Origin: JARYGU01 sp033795365 | Lineage (GTDB): Bacteria > Pseudomonadota > Alphaproteobacteria > Rhizobiales > Rhizobiaceae | DNA length: 63,741 nucleotides | Direction: 5' to 3' | NCBI GenBank assembly: GCA_033795365.1 | Contig: JARYGU010000026.1 | Location: 1-63,741 of the forward strand | Part shown: one piece after another, positions 51,187 to 60,698 of the stretch | How positions within the stretch are numbered: the stretch's first letter is position 1 | Layout of the letters: each line of letters opens with the position of its first letter | Notes under the pieces: generated by a model | Databases searched by the model: none | The model's input: only the letters and a program-made list of their open reading frames with translations | What the model was told of the DNA's origin: nothing | Made by a program: the position numbers and the translations under genes

Positions 51187-51331
51187 CCCGGTACGCGCTG
51201 TTGGCGAGACCGCCGGGCGATGATGCCAGTCATCACGATGTTACAATGAGGGGTCATTCCCTGCGAAAAACCGGGGCTTTGTGCGGCAGGATCAGGCCGC
51301 GCGCTCCCAGAACCCGCGAAGAGGCGAGACG

Positions 51332-52255
51332 ATGGAAATTACTGCAGCAATGGTGAAGGAACTGCGCGAGAAGACCGGCGCAGGCATGATGGATTGCAAG
51401 AAGGCGCTCAACGAGACCAACGGCGACATGGAAGCGGCCGTCGACTGGCTGCGCGCCAAGGGCATCGCCAAGGCCGACAAGAAGTCCGGGCGCACCGCGG
51501 CTGAAGGCCTGATCGGCATCGCCGGTGCCGGCACCAAGGCTGTGGTCGTCGAAGTCAATTCCGAAACCGACTTCGTCGCCCGCAACGATGCGTTCCAGGA
51601 TCTCGTCCGCGGCATTTCGAACGTTGCGCTCGATACCGACGGCAGCGTCGATGCGATCGGTACTGCAACCTATCCGGCAACCGGCAAGTCCGTCACCGAC
51701 ACCATCAAGGATGCGATCGCCACCATCGGCGAGAACATGAGCCTGCGCCGGGCGGCACTGCTTTCCGTCGAGGACGGCGTTGTCGCGACCTACGTCCACA
51801 ATGCGGTTGCCGACGGTCTCGGCAAGCTCGGCGTTCTCGTCGCGCTGAAGTCGACCGGCGACAAGGAAGCGCTCGCCGCCATCGGCCGCCAGGTCGCCAT
51901 GCACATCGCAGCCACCAATCCGCTGGCGATCCGCGCCGAGGAAGTCGATGCCGCCGTCGCCGAACGCGAGCGCAACGTCTTCATCGAGCAGTCGCGCGCA
52001 TCGGGCAAGCCGGACAGCATCATCGAGAAGATGGTCGAAGGCCGCATGCGCAAGTTCTTCGAGGAAGTCGCCCTGCTGTCGCAGGCTTTCGTGATCAACC
52101 CCGATCTGACGGTCGGTGCTGCGGTCAAGGAAGCTGAAAAGACGGTCGGCGCGCCGATCGAAGTCACCGGCATGGCCCGCCTCCTGCTCGGCGAAGGCGT
52201 CGAAAAGGAAGAGTCCGACTTCGCCGCCGAAGTCGCAGCCGCAGTCAAGGGCTGA
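51332..52255 (+). CDS. tsf: Elongation factor Ts
   Basis: A 307-residue guanine-nucleotide exchange factor for EF-Tu. The N-terminal signature MVKELREKTGAGMMDCKKAL and the TDFVARNDAF motif that displaces Mg-GDP are present, and the core and dimerisation domain are full length. The ATG at 51332 follows AGAGGCGAG. Two GC hairpins separate it from pyrH. Confidence 0.97.
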   Translation: MEITAAMVKELREKTGAGMMDCKKALNETNGDMEAAVDWLRAKGIAKADKKSGRTAAEGLIGIAGAGTKAVVVEVNSETDFVARNDAFQDLVRGISNVALDTDGSVDAIGTATYPATGKSVTDTIKDAIATIGENMSLRRAALLSVEDGVVATYVHNAVADGLGKLGVLVALKSTGDKEALAAIGRQVAMHIAATNPLAIRAEEVDAAVAERERNVFIEQSRASGKPDSIIEKMVEGRMRKFFEEVALLSQAFVINPDLTVGAAVKEAEKTVGAPIEVTGMARLLLGEGVEKEESDFAAEVAAAVKG

Positions 52256-52286
52256 TTTTTCTTAAGCTCTACTTTGGAAAAGAACG

Positions 52287-52372
52287 GGGCATCGCGTGAC
52301 AACGCGGTGCCCTTCGTGTATCCGGCAGACGGTAATGCCTGCACGACCCGATCAGGCCCGGCCTTGCCGGGC
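52287..52372 (+). terminator. Two hairpins between tsf and pyrH
   Basis: The first (52287-52312) pairs GGGCATCGCG with CGCGGTGCCC around a 6-nt loop, followed by TTCGTGT. The second (52356-52372) is GCCCGGC, CTT, GCCGGGC. Neither has a strong T-run, so partial termination or RNA protection is more likely than a full stop. Confidence 0.45.
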
Positions 52373-52438
52373 GGGGGCCTTCCACGATCGGTTTGCACAT
52401 CCAGCCGCCAAACGTCAGTCTGAAGTTCAGGAGCAACG

Positions 52439-53161
52439 ATGTCCGCCAAGCCTCTCTACAAACGTGTTCTTCTGAAAGCCTCGGGCGAGGCGCTGATGGG
52501 ATCGCAGGGCTTCGGCATCGACGTGGCCGTTGCCGACCGCATCGCCTCCGATATCGCCGAGGCCCGCGCGCTCGGGGTGGAGGTCGGCGTGGTCGTCGGC
52601 GGCGGCAATATCTTCCGCGGGGTGGCCGTGGCCTCCAAGGGCGGCGACCGGGTCACCGGCGATCACATGGGCATGCTCGCGACGGTCATCAATGCGCTGG
52701 CGCTTGCGACCTCGCTTCGCAAGCTCGACATCGATACGGTTGTGCTGTCGGCGATCGCCATGCCCGAGATCTGCGAAAGCTTCTCCCAGCGCGCGACGCT
52801 CTATCATCTGTCGCTCGGCCGGGTCGTCATCTTCGCGGGCGGGACCGGCAATCCGTTCTTCACCACCGATTCCGCCGCGGCCCTCCGCGCAGCCGAGATG
52901 GGAGCCGAGGCGATCTTCAAGGGAACGCAGGTCGACGGCATCTATTCGGCCGATCCGAAGAAGTTTCCCGACGCGACGCGTTTCGACCGGCTCACCCATA
53001 GCGAGGTCCTGGAAAAGGGCCTTGCGGTCATGGATGTCGCGGCCGTCGCGCTCGCCCGCGAGAACTCCATTCCGATCGTCGTCTTCTCCATCCATGAAAA
53101 GGGCGGATTTGCCGAAATATTGACCGGCGGCGGCCGCGGCACCATCGTAACCGACAATTGA
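52439..53161 (+). CDS. pyrH: UMP kinase
   Basis: A 240-residue amino acid kinase-family enzyme that phosphorylates UMP. Typical segments are KRVLLKASGEALMG, VGVVVGGGNIFRG, VILAGGTGNPF-like VIFAGGTGNPFFTTDSAA and the end GGRGTIVTDN. It precedes frr as in most bacteria. Confidence 0.97.
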   Translation: MSAKPLYKRVLLKASGEALMGSQGFGIDVAVADRIASDIAEARALGVEVGVVVGGGNIFRGVAVASKGGDRVTGDHMGMLATVINALALATSLRKLDIDTVVLSAIAMPEICESFSQRATLYHLSLGRVVIFAGGTGNPFFTTDSAAALRAAEMGAEAIFKGTQVDGIYSADPKKFPDATRFDRLTHSEVLEKGLAVMDVAAVALARENSIPIVVFSIHEKGGFAEILTGGGRGTIVTDN

Positions 53162-53224
53162 TTCTGTGCGGGCGCCGGTGCGGCGACTGCTATAGTGTAA
53201 AGAAAGGCAACGGGAGTTTCTGCA

Positions 53225-53785
53225 ATGAGTGAAGGTGTGGATCTGAAGGAACTGAAGCGCCGCATGGATGGCGCCGTTGCGGCTTTCAAGAGCGACATTG
53301 CCTCGCTGCGTACGGGACGGGCTTCTGCGAATGTTCTCGATCCTGTCACGGTCGAGGCTTACGGTTCGCGTATGCCGTTGAACCAGGTCGCGAACATCAC
53401 CGTACCGGAGTCGCGCATGCTGTCCGTATCGGTCTGGGACAAGTCGATGGTCGGTGCCGTGGAGCGCGCCATTCGCGAGTCCAATCTCGGCCTCAATCCG
53501 ATCGTCGACGGGCAGAACCTGCGCATTCCTCTGCCCGAGCTCAACGAGGAGCGCCGGCGCTCGCTCGTCAAGGTCGCCCACGATTATGCGGAGAAGAGCA
53601 AGGTCGCGATCCGCCACGTCCGCCGCGACGGCATGGACGATCTGAAAAAAGCCGAAAAGGACGGCGAGATCGGCCAGGACGTCAGCCGCAGCCAGTCCGA
53701 AAGGGTCCAGAAGATGACGGACGACACGATTTCCGAAGTCGACCGCTTGCTTGCGGAAAAGGAAAAGGAAATCATGCAGGTTTAA
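53225..53785 (+). CDS. frr: Ribosome recycling factor
   Basis: A 186-residue protein that splits post-termination ribosomes with EF-G. Recognisable segments are FKSDIASLRTGRASANVLD, VEAYGSRMPLNQVANI, the central VDGQNLRIPLPELNEERRR and the C-terminal helix DDTISEVDRLLAEKEKEIMQV. The length matches the family exactly. Confidence 0.97.
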   Translation: MSEGVDLKELKRRMDGAVAAFKSDIASLRTGRASANVLDPVTVEAYGSRMPLNQVANITVPESRMLSVSVWDKSMVGAVERAIRESNLGLNPIVDGQNLRIPLPELNEERRRSLVKVAHDYAEKSKVAIRHVRRDGMDDLKKAEKDGEIGQDVSRSQSERVQKMTDDTISEVDRLLAEKEKEIMQV

Positions 53786-53823
53786 CCTGCCGCAATTCTC
53801 TCTCGCTCTTTCGCCGGTTAGTC

Positions 53824-54567
53824 ATGACAAAGATACCGCTTCCGAATGTTCCGGCTCACGTTGCCATCATAATGGATGGCAACGGACGCTGGGCCAATGG
53901 CCGCGGTCTGCCGCGCAGCATGGGCCATCGCAAGGGCGTGGAGGCGGTGCGCGAGGCGGTACGCACGGCAGCGGAGGCCGGAATCGGCTATCTCACGCTC
54001 TTTGCCTTCTCCTCGGAGAACTGGAGCCGGCCGGAAAGCGAAGTCTCCGATCTGATGGGGCTGCTGAAAACCTTCATCCGCAAGGATCTCGCGACCCTCC
54101 ATAGAGAGAACGTGCGCATCCGCGTCATCGGCGACAGGTCGAACCTGCGCAGCGATATCCTTCCTTTGCTGCTCGAGGCGGAAGAGACCACGCGGGGCAA
54201 CACCGCGATCACGCTGGTCATCGCATTCAATTACGGTGCGCGCGACGAGCTGACGCGCGCCATGCGGTCGATCGCGGGCGATGTCGCTGCGGGTATCCTC
54301 CATCCCGCCGACGTGACGGCCGAGCGCATCGGCGCACGCCTCGATACGGCGGACATCCCGGACCCCGATCTCATCATCCGCACGAGCGGTGAGGAACGCC
54401 TGTCCAATTTCCTGCTTTGGCAGGCGGCCTATGCGGAGCTGATGTTCATACCGGAGCTTTGGCCGGACTTTTCGCGCGAAACATTTCTTGCAGCCCTGGA
54501 GAGCTATGCGGCGAGGGAGCGGCGCTTCGGCCGCATTCCCGCACCGACGCTTGCGGTTGGCTCCTGA
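53824..54567 (+). CDS. uppS: Undecaprenyl diphosphate synthase
   Basis: A 247-residue cis-prenyltransferase making the lipid carrier for cell-wall synthesis. MDGNGRWA carries the catalytic Asp, followed by GHRKGVEAVR, LFAFSSENWSRP and the C-terminal DPDLIIRTSGEERLSNFLLWQAAYAE. Its stop codon shares a base with the cdsA start (TGATG), so the pair is coupled. Confidence 0.96.
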   Translation: MTKIPLPNVPAHVAIIMDGNGRWANGRGLPRSMGHRKGVEAVREAVRTAAEAGIGYLTLFAFSSENWSRPESEVSDLMGLLKTFIRKDLATLHRENVRIRVIGDRSNLRSDILPLLLEAEETTRGNTAITLVIAFNYGARDELTRAMRSIAGDVAAGILHPADVTAERIGARLDTADIPDPDLIIRTSGEERLSNFLLWQAAYAELMFIPELWPDFSRETFLAALESYAARERRFGRIPAPTLAVGS

Positions 54568-55397
54568 TGCAGAGCGAACTCAGGCTGCGTATTCTTTCCG
54601 GCGTTGTTCTGGCCGTGGTCGTGCTCGCCGCAACGCTCGCCGGAGGGCTGGCCTTCCGGCTCGTCTCCGCCGCCATCGGCCTGCTCGTCTATTATGAGTG
54701 GTCCACGATCACCCGCCTGCCCGACGTCGATTTCCGGGGAAATGCCTTCGGTTGGCTGACGATTGCCGTAGCGTCGGCTTTCGTCGTCGTCGGCGATATC
54801 GACACCGCGCTTCTCGTCGTCGTTGCGGCTTCGGTCGCGGCGGCAATCTATGCGACGGCGCTGTCGAAGAGCCGGTGGCTTGCGGGTGGCATGTTCTATT
54901 CGGGCCTGACGGCGCTGTCGCTCGCCGCGATTCGCGGCATCGATTTCGCCGGCCTCGTGGCGATGCTCTTCGTCTTCGCGGTAGTCTGGGCAACGGATAT
55001 TCTGGCCTATTTCGTCGGCCGGGCGCTGAAGGGGCCCAAGCTCGCCCCCGCGATTTCTCCCGGCAAGACCTGGTCGGGAGCCATTGGCGGAACCATTGCG
55101 GCAGTCGTCGCGGGCACGGCTCTCTACATGGTCTTCTTCCCGTTGAACGGTGTCTGGATACCGTTCGTCGCCTTGCTTCTCTCCATCTGCAGCCAGATCG
55201 GCGACCTTTTCGAATCCTTCATCAAGCGCCTATTCGGGGCGAAGGATTCAAGCCGGCTCATTCCGGGGCACGGCGGGGTGATGGATCGTGTGGACGGTCT
55301 TGTTTTTGCCTGTTTCGCAGCGTTCCTGCTAGCTCTTGCCCATGCCGCGGCAAGGGGCAATGCGACGTCGGTGGGTGCGTTTCTTCTCGGTCTGTGA
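54567..55397 (+). CDS. cdsA: Phosphatidate cytidylyltransferase
   Basis: A 276-residue inner-membrane enzyme making CDP-diacylglycerol. About eight hydrophobic segments end in the signature SQIGDLFESFIKRLFGAKDSSRLIPGHGGVMDRVDG, which carries the catalytic acidic residues. The start at 54567 overlaps uppS by one base. The long frame that reads through uppS is not the true start. Confidence 0.95.
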   Translation: MQSELRLRILSGVVLAVVVLAATLAGGLAFRLVSAAIGLLVYYEWSTITRLPDVDFRGNAFGWLTIAVASAFVVVGDIDTALLVVVAASVAAAIYATALSKSRWLAGGMFYSGLTALSLAAIRGIDFAGLVAMLFVFAVVWATDILAYFVGRALKGPKLAPAISPGKTWSGAIGGTIAAVVAGTALYMVFFPLNGVWIPFVALLLSICSQIGDLFESFIKRLFGAKDSSRLIPGHGGVMDRVDGLVFACFAAFLLALAHAAARGNATSVGAFLLGL

Positions 55398-55415
55398 CGA
55401 ATTAGGGATCAGAAT

Positions 55416-56549
55416 ATGGATTTGCTCCTCGGGGCCTTCGCTTTCATAACGGGCTACATCATCCCCTTTCTGATCGTCCTGACGCTCATCGTCTTCGTCC
55501 ATGAGATGGGCCACTATCTGGCCGGCCGCTGGTCGGGCATCGGGGTTACGTCCTTTTCTGTGGGCTTCGGACCGGAAATAGCCGGTTTCACCGACAGGCA
55601 TGGTACGCGATGGAAACTTTCCGCGATTCCGCTCGGCGGCTATGTGAAATTCTACGGCGACGAGGACGCTGCCTCCACGCCGGATTACGAACGCTACGCC
55701 CGGCTTCCGGAGGAGGAGAGGTCGAGGACTTTCCTCGGGGCCTCGCTCTGGAAGCGCGCGGTCACGGTGGCAGCCGGACCGATCGCGAACTTCATCCTCG
55801 CGATCGCCATCTTTGCCGTGATGTTCTCGATCTATGGGCGCCAGATTGCCGATCCGGTGGTGGCGGAGGTCCGCGAGGACAGTGCAGCCGCCGCCGCCGG
55901 CGTGGTGCCGGGCGATCTTCTCGTCGCGCTCGATGGGCATCCTGTAACGACCTTCGACGACGTTCGCCGCTATGTCAGTGTCCGTCCGGAAATGCAGGTG
56001 ATCGTGACCGTGCGTCGCGACGGCCGCGAAATGGACCTTCCGATGGTGCCCCAGCGGACCGAGATCACCGACCAGTTCGGCAACAAGATGGAGCTCGGCA
56101 TCATCGGCGTCGTGACCAATCAGGAGACCGGCAACTTCCGTGTGGTCGAATATGGACCGGTCGAAGCTTTGGGGCAGGGCGTGCTGCAAAGCTGGCATAT
56201 CGTCACCGGGACTTTCGACTACCTGTCGAACCTCGTTACGGGCCGCATGAAGCCGGATCAGCTCGGCGGTCCGATACGCGTCGCGCAGGCTTCCGGGCAG
56301 ATGGCGACGCTCGGTGTTGCAGCCGTGCTGCAACTGGCAGCCGTTCTGTCTGTTTCCATTGGACTTTTGAACTTAATGCCGGTCCCGGTACTTGATGGGG
56401 GCCATTTGATGTTTTATGCGGTTGAGGCTATTCGCGGCAGGCCGGTCGGCCCTGGGGCGCAGGAGATCGCTTTCCGCATCGGCATGGTGCTGGTGTTGAT
56501 GCTGATGGTGTTTGCGACCTGGAACGACATATCGACGTTGCTGGGATAG
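55416..56549 (+). CDS. rseP: RIP zinc metalloprotease (site-2 protease family)
   Basis: A 377-residue intramembrane protease. VFVHEMGHYLAG gives the HExxH zinc motif in the first membrane helix region, one PDZ domain lies in the middle (VREDSAAAAAGVVPGDLL), and PVPVLDGGHLMFY holds the third zinc ligand (LDG). In alphaproteobacteria this protein cleaves anti-sigma factors or membrane signalling proteins. It is 19 bp after cdsA. The single PDZ domain is shorter than the two of E. coli RseP. Confidence 0.93.
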   Translation: MDLLLGAFAFITGYIIPFLIVLTLIVFVHEMGHYLAGRWSGIGVTSFSVGFGPEIAGFTDRHGTRWKLSAIPLGGYVKFYGDEDAASTPDYERYARLPEEERSRTFLGASLWKRAVTVAAGPIANFILAIAIFAVMFSIYGRQIADPVVAEVREDSAAAAAGVVPGDLLVALDGHPVTTFDDVRRYVSVRPEMQVIVTVRRDGREMDLPMVPQRTEITDQFGNKMELGIIGVVTNQETGNFRVVEYGPVEALGQGVLQSWHIVTGTFDYLSNLVTGRMKPDQLGGPIRVAQASGQMATLGVAAVLQLAAVLSVSIGLLNLMPVPVLDGGHLMFYAVEAIRGRPVGPGAQEIAFRIGMVLVLMLMVFATWNDISTLLG

Positions 56550-56704
56550 GAATACGGAGAGGCTGCGGTTCGGCCGCGAATCTTTCTTTAGGCGGCAAAT
56601 GCAGGTCCCGATAAGGATCTGTTTACTTTAATTGAACTGCGTAGTGACCATTGGGCCACGGTTTGAATCGAAGTAAACAGAAATTAACGGGCTAGCTTGC
56701 TTGT

Positions 56705-56788
56705 ATGGCAAAAGCGGTTAAAACGGCAAACGTGACCGGAGTCGGTGCGAACTCGCTCGGGGACGTGGGAAACAAAGGTAAGTTGTGA
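56705..56788 (+). CDS. 27-codon leader ORF touching bamA
   Basis: An ATG frame (MAKAVKTANVTGVGANSLGD...) that ends in TGA one base before the bamA ATG (TGAAATG). It is basic and Gly/Val-rich, with no recognised family. No clear ribosome-binding site precedes it. It could couple translation of bamA to upstream signals, or be accidental. Confidence 0.4.
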   Translation: MAKAVKTANVTGVGANSLGDVGNKGKL

Positions 56789-56789
56789 A

Positions 56790-59120
56790 ATGAAAGCTGG
56801 TTCAAGATTTTTGAACGCGGTGTCTGCCGTTGCTCTGTCTGCTAGTATGGTGATGACGGGGGGCTCCGTAGCCACGCTCGTTTCTGCTACTTCCGCTGAG
56901 GCTGCCGTTATCCGTCAGATCGACGTGCGTGGTGCCAACCGTGTCAGCCCTGAAACCGTGCGGGCCAATGTCACGATCGTGCCCGGCCGGAATTTCACGA
57001 ATGCCGATATCGATGCCTCCGTCCGGCGGCTTTTCTCGACAGGCTACTTCTCCGATGTCCGCATCAGCGTTTCGGGCAGCACGCTTGTCGTTACCGTCGA
57101 CGAGAACCAGCTGATCAATCAGGTCGTCTTCAACGGCAATCGCAAGATCAAGGACGAGAATCTGAGGGGCGTCGTGCGCTCGCAGTCGCTCGGCCCTTAC
57201 AGCGAGACGACCGTCGAGGCCGATCTCCAGGCGATTCGCGATGCTTACGCAGCCATCGGCCGCAGCGATGCGACGGTGACGACCCAGGTCGCTCCCGTTG
57301 GCGATGGCCGCGTGAACCTCGCTTTCGTCATCAACGAAGGTGACCGCACGAAGATCTCCAAGATCAATTTCGTCGGCAACCAGGCCTATGGCGATTCCCG
57401 CCTGCAGTCGGTCATCAACACCAAGGAATCGGGGATCTTCTCCTTCCTGACCCGCAAGGACGTCTACAGCCCGGAAAAGCAGCAGGCCGACGAAGAGGCG
57501 CTTCGCCAGTTCTACTTCAACAACGGTTACGCCGACTTCCGGATCGTTTCCTCGGAGGCGACCCTTGACGAGAGCACGAACGAATACACGATCACCTTCA
57601 CCGTCGAGGAAGGCGAGCGCTACAGCTTCGGCAATATCAATGTCGAATCCACCGTCGAAGGGGTCGACGCGGAAGAGCTGAAAGGCCTGCTCAGGACCAG
57701 GCCCGGCCGCACCTACAGCGCCCGCGACGTTCAGGAATCGATGTCCGAAATCTCCGAGCGCGTCGCTGCGAAGGGTTATCCCTTTGCGCGTGTCACGCCG
57801 CGCGGCAACCGCGACTTCGGCAACGGCACGATCGCGGTCGATTACCTGGTCGATCAGGGCGAGCGCGCTTACGTCGAGCGTATCGAGATCCGCGGCAACA
57901 CCCGCACCCGGGACTATGTGATCCGCCGCGAATTCGACATCAGCGAAGGCGACGCCTTCAACCAGGAAGTCATCAGCCGCGCCAAGCGCCGCCTCGATGC
58001 GCTCGGCTTCTTCAGTGCCGTCAACATCACCACGGCGCCGGGCAGCCAGCCCGACCGCGTCGTGCTGATCGTCGACGTGCAGGACCAGTCTACGGGTACC
58101 TTCGGTATCGGTGCGGGTTACGAGACGGGCGACGACGGCGGCTTCAAGGTCGAAGCCTCGATCGAGGAGAAGAACTTCCTCGGCCGCGGCCAGTACATTC
58201 GCGTGTCGGCCGGTGCCGGCCGCGAATCGCGCGACTACAGCATCTCCTTCACGGAACCGTACTTCCTCGGTTACCGCCTTGCCGCGGGCTTCGACATCTT
58301 CCGCAGCGAGGATGACTCCGAGGATCATTACGCTGTTGATACCACCGGATTCAGCCTGCGCGTGACGGCACCGATCACGGAGGATCTGTCGACGACTTTC
58401 CGGTACAACTACACGGAATTCGATTACAAGGGTGATGAAAGTGAACTTTCGTCGCCTTACCGTCGCGTCGTGGCGAACAGCCCGTGGGTGCGCTCTTCCG
58501 TATCGCAGACCATCACCTATGACACGCTGGACGACCGCACGCTTCCGCGCGAAGGCTTCTTCATCAATGCGACGCATGAAGTTGCCGGTCTCGGCGGGGA
58601 TTCCGAATTCTACAAGATCTACGGCAAGGCGCGCTACTATCAGACGCTGATGCGCGATGCCGACATCATCGGGTCGGTCTCCGTGGGCGGCGGTCACATG
58701 ATCCCGTTCGGCCGCAACCCGCAGGTTTTCGACCAGTTCACGCTGAACGCCAACGATCTTCGCGGCTTCGAGAGCGGCGGCATCGGTCCGCGTGCGACGA
58801 GCACCGGCGATGCGCTCGGCGGCACGACCTACTTCACCGCTTCGGCCGAGGTCACCTTCCCGGTTCCGTTCGTATCGCGCGATGCCGGCTTCCGCGGCGC
58901 GCTCTTCGTCGATGCCGGTACGCTTTACGGCAACGACGTCTCAACCCTGGCTTCCGACGAGGTCCGTGGTACTGACATGTCCTTGCGCGTTGCTGTCGGT
59001 GCCGGCGTGGTCTGGGCTTCGCCCTTCGGTCCGCTGCGCTTCGACTATGCGGTCCCGCTCAAGAAAGAAGAATTCGACGAAACCCAGCGTTTCAAATTCG
59101 GCATCTCGTCGCAATTCTGA
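56790..59120 (+). CDS. bamA: Outer membrane protein assembly factor
   Basis: A 776-residue outer-membrane protein of the Omp85 family. The ATG at 56790 gives a signal peptide (to about ...SATSAEA), followed by five POTRA domains (VIRQIDVRGANRVSPETVR, INQVVFNGNRKIKDENLRG, KISKINFVGNQAYGDSRL, FGNINVESTVEG..., VERIEIRGNTRTRDYVIRREF) and a C-terminal 16-strand barrel containing the lid/loop motif DFRG-like NANDLRGFESGGIG (RGF) and ending in FKFGISSQF, the C-terminal aromatic signature. It folds and inserts outer-membrane proteins. Confidence 0.97.
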   Translation: MKAGSRFLNAVSAVALSASMVMTGGSVATLVSATSAEAAVIRQIDVRGANRVSPETVRANVTIVPGRNFTNADIDASVRRLFSTGYFSDVRISVSGSTLVVTVDENQLINQVVFNGNRKIKDENLRGVVRSQSLGPYSETTVEADLQAIRDAYAAIGRSDATVTTQVAPVGDGRVNLAFVINEGDRTKISKINFVGNQAYGDSRLQSVINTKESGIFSFLTRKDVYSPEKQQADEEALRQFYFNNGYADFRIVSSEATLDESTNEYTITFTVEEGERYSFGNINVESTVEGVDAEELKGLLRTRPGRTYSARDVQESMSEISERVAAKGYPFARVTPRGNRDFGNGTIAVDYLVDQGERAYVERIEIRGNTRTRDYVIRREFDISEGDAFNQEVISRAKRRLDALGFFSAVNITTAPGSQPDRVVLIVDVQDQSTGTFGIGAGYETGDDGGFKVEASIEEKNFLGRGQYIRVSAGAGRESRDYSISFTEPYFLGYRLAAGFDIFRSEDDSEDHYAVDTTGFSLRVTAPITEDLSTTFRYNYTEFDYKGDESELSSPYRRVVANSPWVRSSVSQTITYDTLDDRTLPREGFFINATHEVAGLGGDSEFYKIYGKARYYQTLMRDADIIGSVSVGGGHMIPFGRNPQVFDQFTLNANDLRGFESGGIGPRATSTGDALGGTTYFTASAEVTFPVPFVSRDAGFRGALFVDAGTLYGNDVSTLASDEVRGTDMSLRVAVGAGVVWASPFGPLRFDYAVPLKKEEFDETQRFKFGISSQF

Positions 59121-59168
59121 TACCGGCAGTCCAGAACTGCGAGAGACGAACGTTCTGGAGCTTTGCTG

Positions 59169-60236
59169 ATGGAGCATAACTGGTTCTTTCCGCCCCATGA
59201 CGGTATTCGCCTGGGTGACCTGGCGGCCCGGCTGGGGGCGGAGCTCTCCGACCAATCCGCCGCCGACCGCCTCGTTCGCGATGTTTCGCCCGTTTACCGG
59301 GCGAAAGAGGGCGACCTTTGCTATATGCTCTCGCGCAAGAGCCGCGCGGAGCTCGAGACCTGCAAGGCGACGGCGATCCTCTGCGACGCTTCGTTGGCCT
59401 CGCTGGTCCCGGCACATGTGGTCGTCCTGACCACCAACCGCGCCCATACGGCCTTTGCCCTTGCCGGAGAGATCCTGCATCCCGAAGCCATGCGGCCGCC
59501 CGCCACGATTTCTGCTGCGGCCGGCATCTCGCCCGCGGCCTTCATCGATCCGACCGCCAGGCTCGAAGCCGGCGTCGAGGTCGAACCGATGGCCGTCATC
59601 GGGGCGGGGGCGGAGATCGGCGAGGGAACGCGCATCGGCCCCGGCGTGGTCATCGGAGCGGGCGTCCGGATCGGCCGCAACTGCACGATCGCCGCCGGCG
59701 CTGGCGTGCAATATGCGCTGATCGGCAACAACGTCATCCTCCATCCCGGCGCGCGCGTCGGCCAGGACGGCTTCGGATACGGGCCGAGCCCGAAGGTGGG
59801 CATGATCAAGATCGTGCAGATCGGTCGCGTCATCATTCAGGACGACGTCGAGATCGGCGCGAACAGCACCGTCGATCGCGGTGCCATGGACGATACGGTG
59901 ATCGGCGAGGGGACGAAGATCGACAACCAGGTCCAGGTCGGCCACAATGTCCGCATCGGCCGGCATTGCGGCATTGCTGCTGGCGTCGGCATAGCGGGAA
60001 GCGCGCGGATTGGCGACGGGGTCATGATCGGCGGCGCGTCCGGCATCAACGGGCACATCACTATCGGCAATGGAGTGCAGATTGCCGCCATGAGCGGCGT
60101 CGCCTCGGATATTCCTCCGGGCGAGCGCTACGGCGGCATACCGGCCCGCCCCATGCGCGATTTTCTCCGGGAGGTCGCGGAAATGGCGATGCGGGCAAGC
60201 AGTCGTAACAGGAAGCAAGGGGGCAAGGATGAGTGA
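59169..60236 (+). CDS. lpxD: UDP-3-O-(3-hydroxyacyl)glucosamine N-acyltransferase
   Basis: A 355-residue hexapeptide-repeat acyltransferase for the third step of lipid A synthesis. The N-terminal uridine-binding domain is followed by many hexapeptide turns (IGAGAEIGEGTRIGPGVVIG) and the catalytic His in QVQVGHNVRIGRHCGI. The last eight bases overlap fabZ. The ATG at 59169 is chosen over an ATG two codons upstream because MEHNWFFPPHDG begins the conserved part. Confidence 0.95.
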   Translation: MEHNWFFPPHDGIRLGDLAARLGAELSDQSAADRLVRDVSPVYRAKEGDLCYMLSRKSRAELETCKATAILCDASLASLVPAHVVVLTTNRAHTAFALAGEILHPEAMRPPATISAAAGISPAAFIDPTARLEAGVEVEPMAVIGAGAEIGEGTRIGPGVVIGAGVRIGRNCTIAAGAGVQYALIGNNVILHPGARVGQDGFGYGPSPKVGMIKIVQIGRVIIQDDVEIGANSTVDRGAMDDTVIGEGTKIDNQVQVGHNVRIGRHCGIAAGVGIAGSARIGDGVMIGGASGINGHITIGNGVQIAAMSGVASDIPPGERYGGIPARPMRDFLREVAEMAMRASSRNRKQGGKDE

Positions 60237-60696
60237 GGAACCAAAGGCGGTGCTCGGTGTCGCCGATCTGCGCGAGATACTGACGCTTCTTCCTCATCGC
60301 TATCCGTTCCTGCTCGTCGACAAGATCATCGAGATCGACGGTGACAGTTCCGCTATCGGCATCAAGAACGTCACGGTGAACGAGCCGCATTTCATGGGGC
60401 ATTTTCCTGACCATCCGATCATGCCCGGCGTGCTGCTGGTCGAAGGCATGGCGCAGACCGCAGGGGCGATCTGCGCGCGCAAGGCGGCCTCGGGATCGAA
60501 CCTCGTCTATTTCATGACCATCGACAATGCGCGTTTCCGCAAGCCGGTCGTTCCGGGCGATCGCGTGGAGTTCCATGTCGTCAAGCAGAAGCAGCGCGGC
60601 AATATCTGGAAATTTCACTGCGACGCAAAAGTTGATGGGCAACTTGTCGCCGAAGCTGATATCGGCGCCATGATTGTCAAGAAGGAAGACGTCTGA
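60229..60696 (+). CDS. fabZ: 3-hydroxyacyl-ACP dehydratase
   Basis: A 155-residue hot-dog-fold dehydratase of fatty acid synthesis. LLPHRYPFLLVDKIIEID, NVTVNEPHFMGHFPDHPIMPGVLLVEGMAQ (catalytic His and Glu) and VPGDRVEFHV are diagnostic. The placement between lpxD and lpxA links acyl-ACP supply to lipid A. Confidence 0.97.
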   Translation: MSEEPKAVLGVADLREILTLLPHRYPFLLVDKIIEIDGDSSAIGIKNVTVNEPHFMGHFPDHPIMPGVLLVEGMAQTAGAICARKAASGSNLVYFMTIDNARFRKPVVPGDRVEFHVVKQKQRGNIWKFHCDAKVDGQLVAEADIGAMIVKKEDV

Positions 60697-60698
60697 AC

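Noticed and set aside
56802..58697. A 631-codon minus-strand frame opposite bamA
   Set aside because: bamA is unambiguous; the antisense frame has no domain and follows from codon bias.
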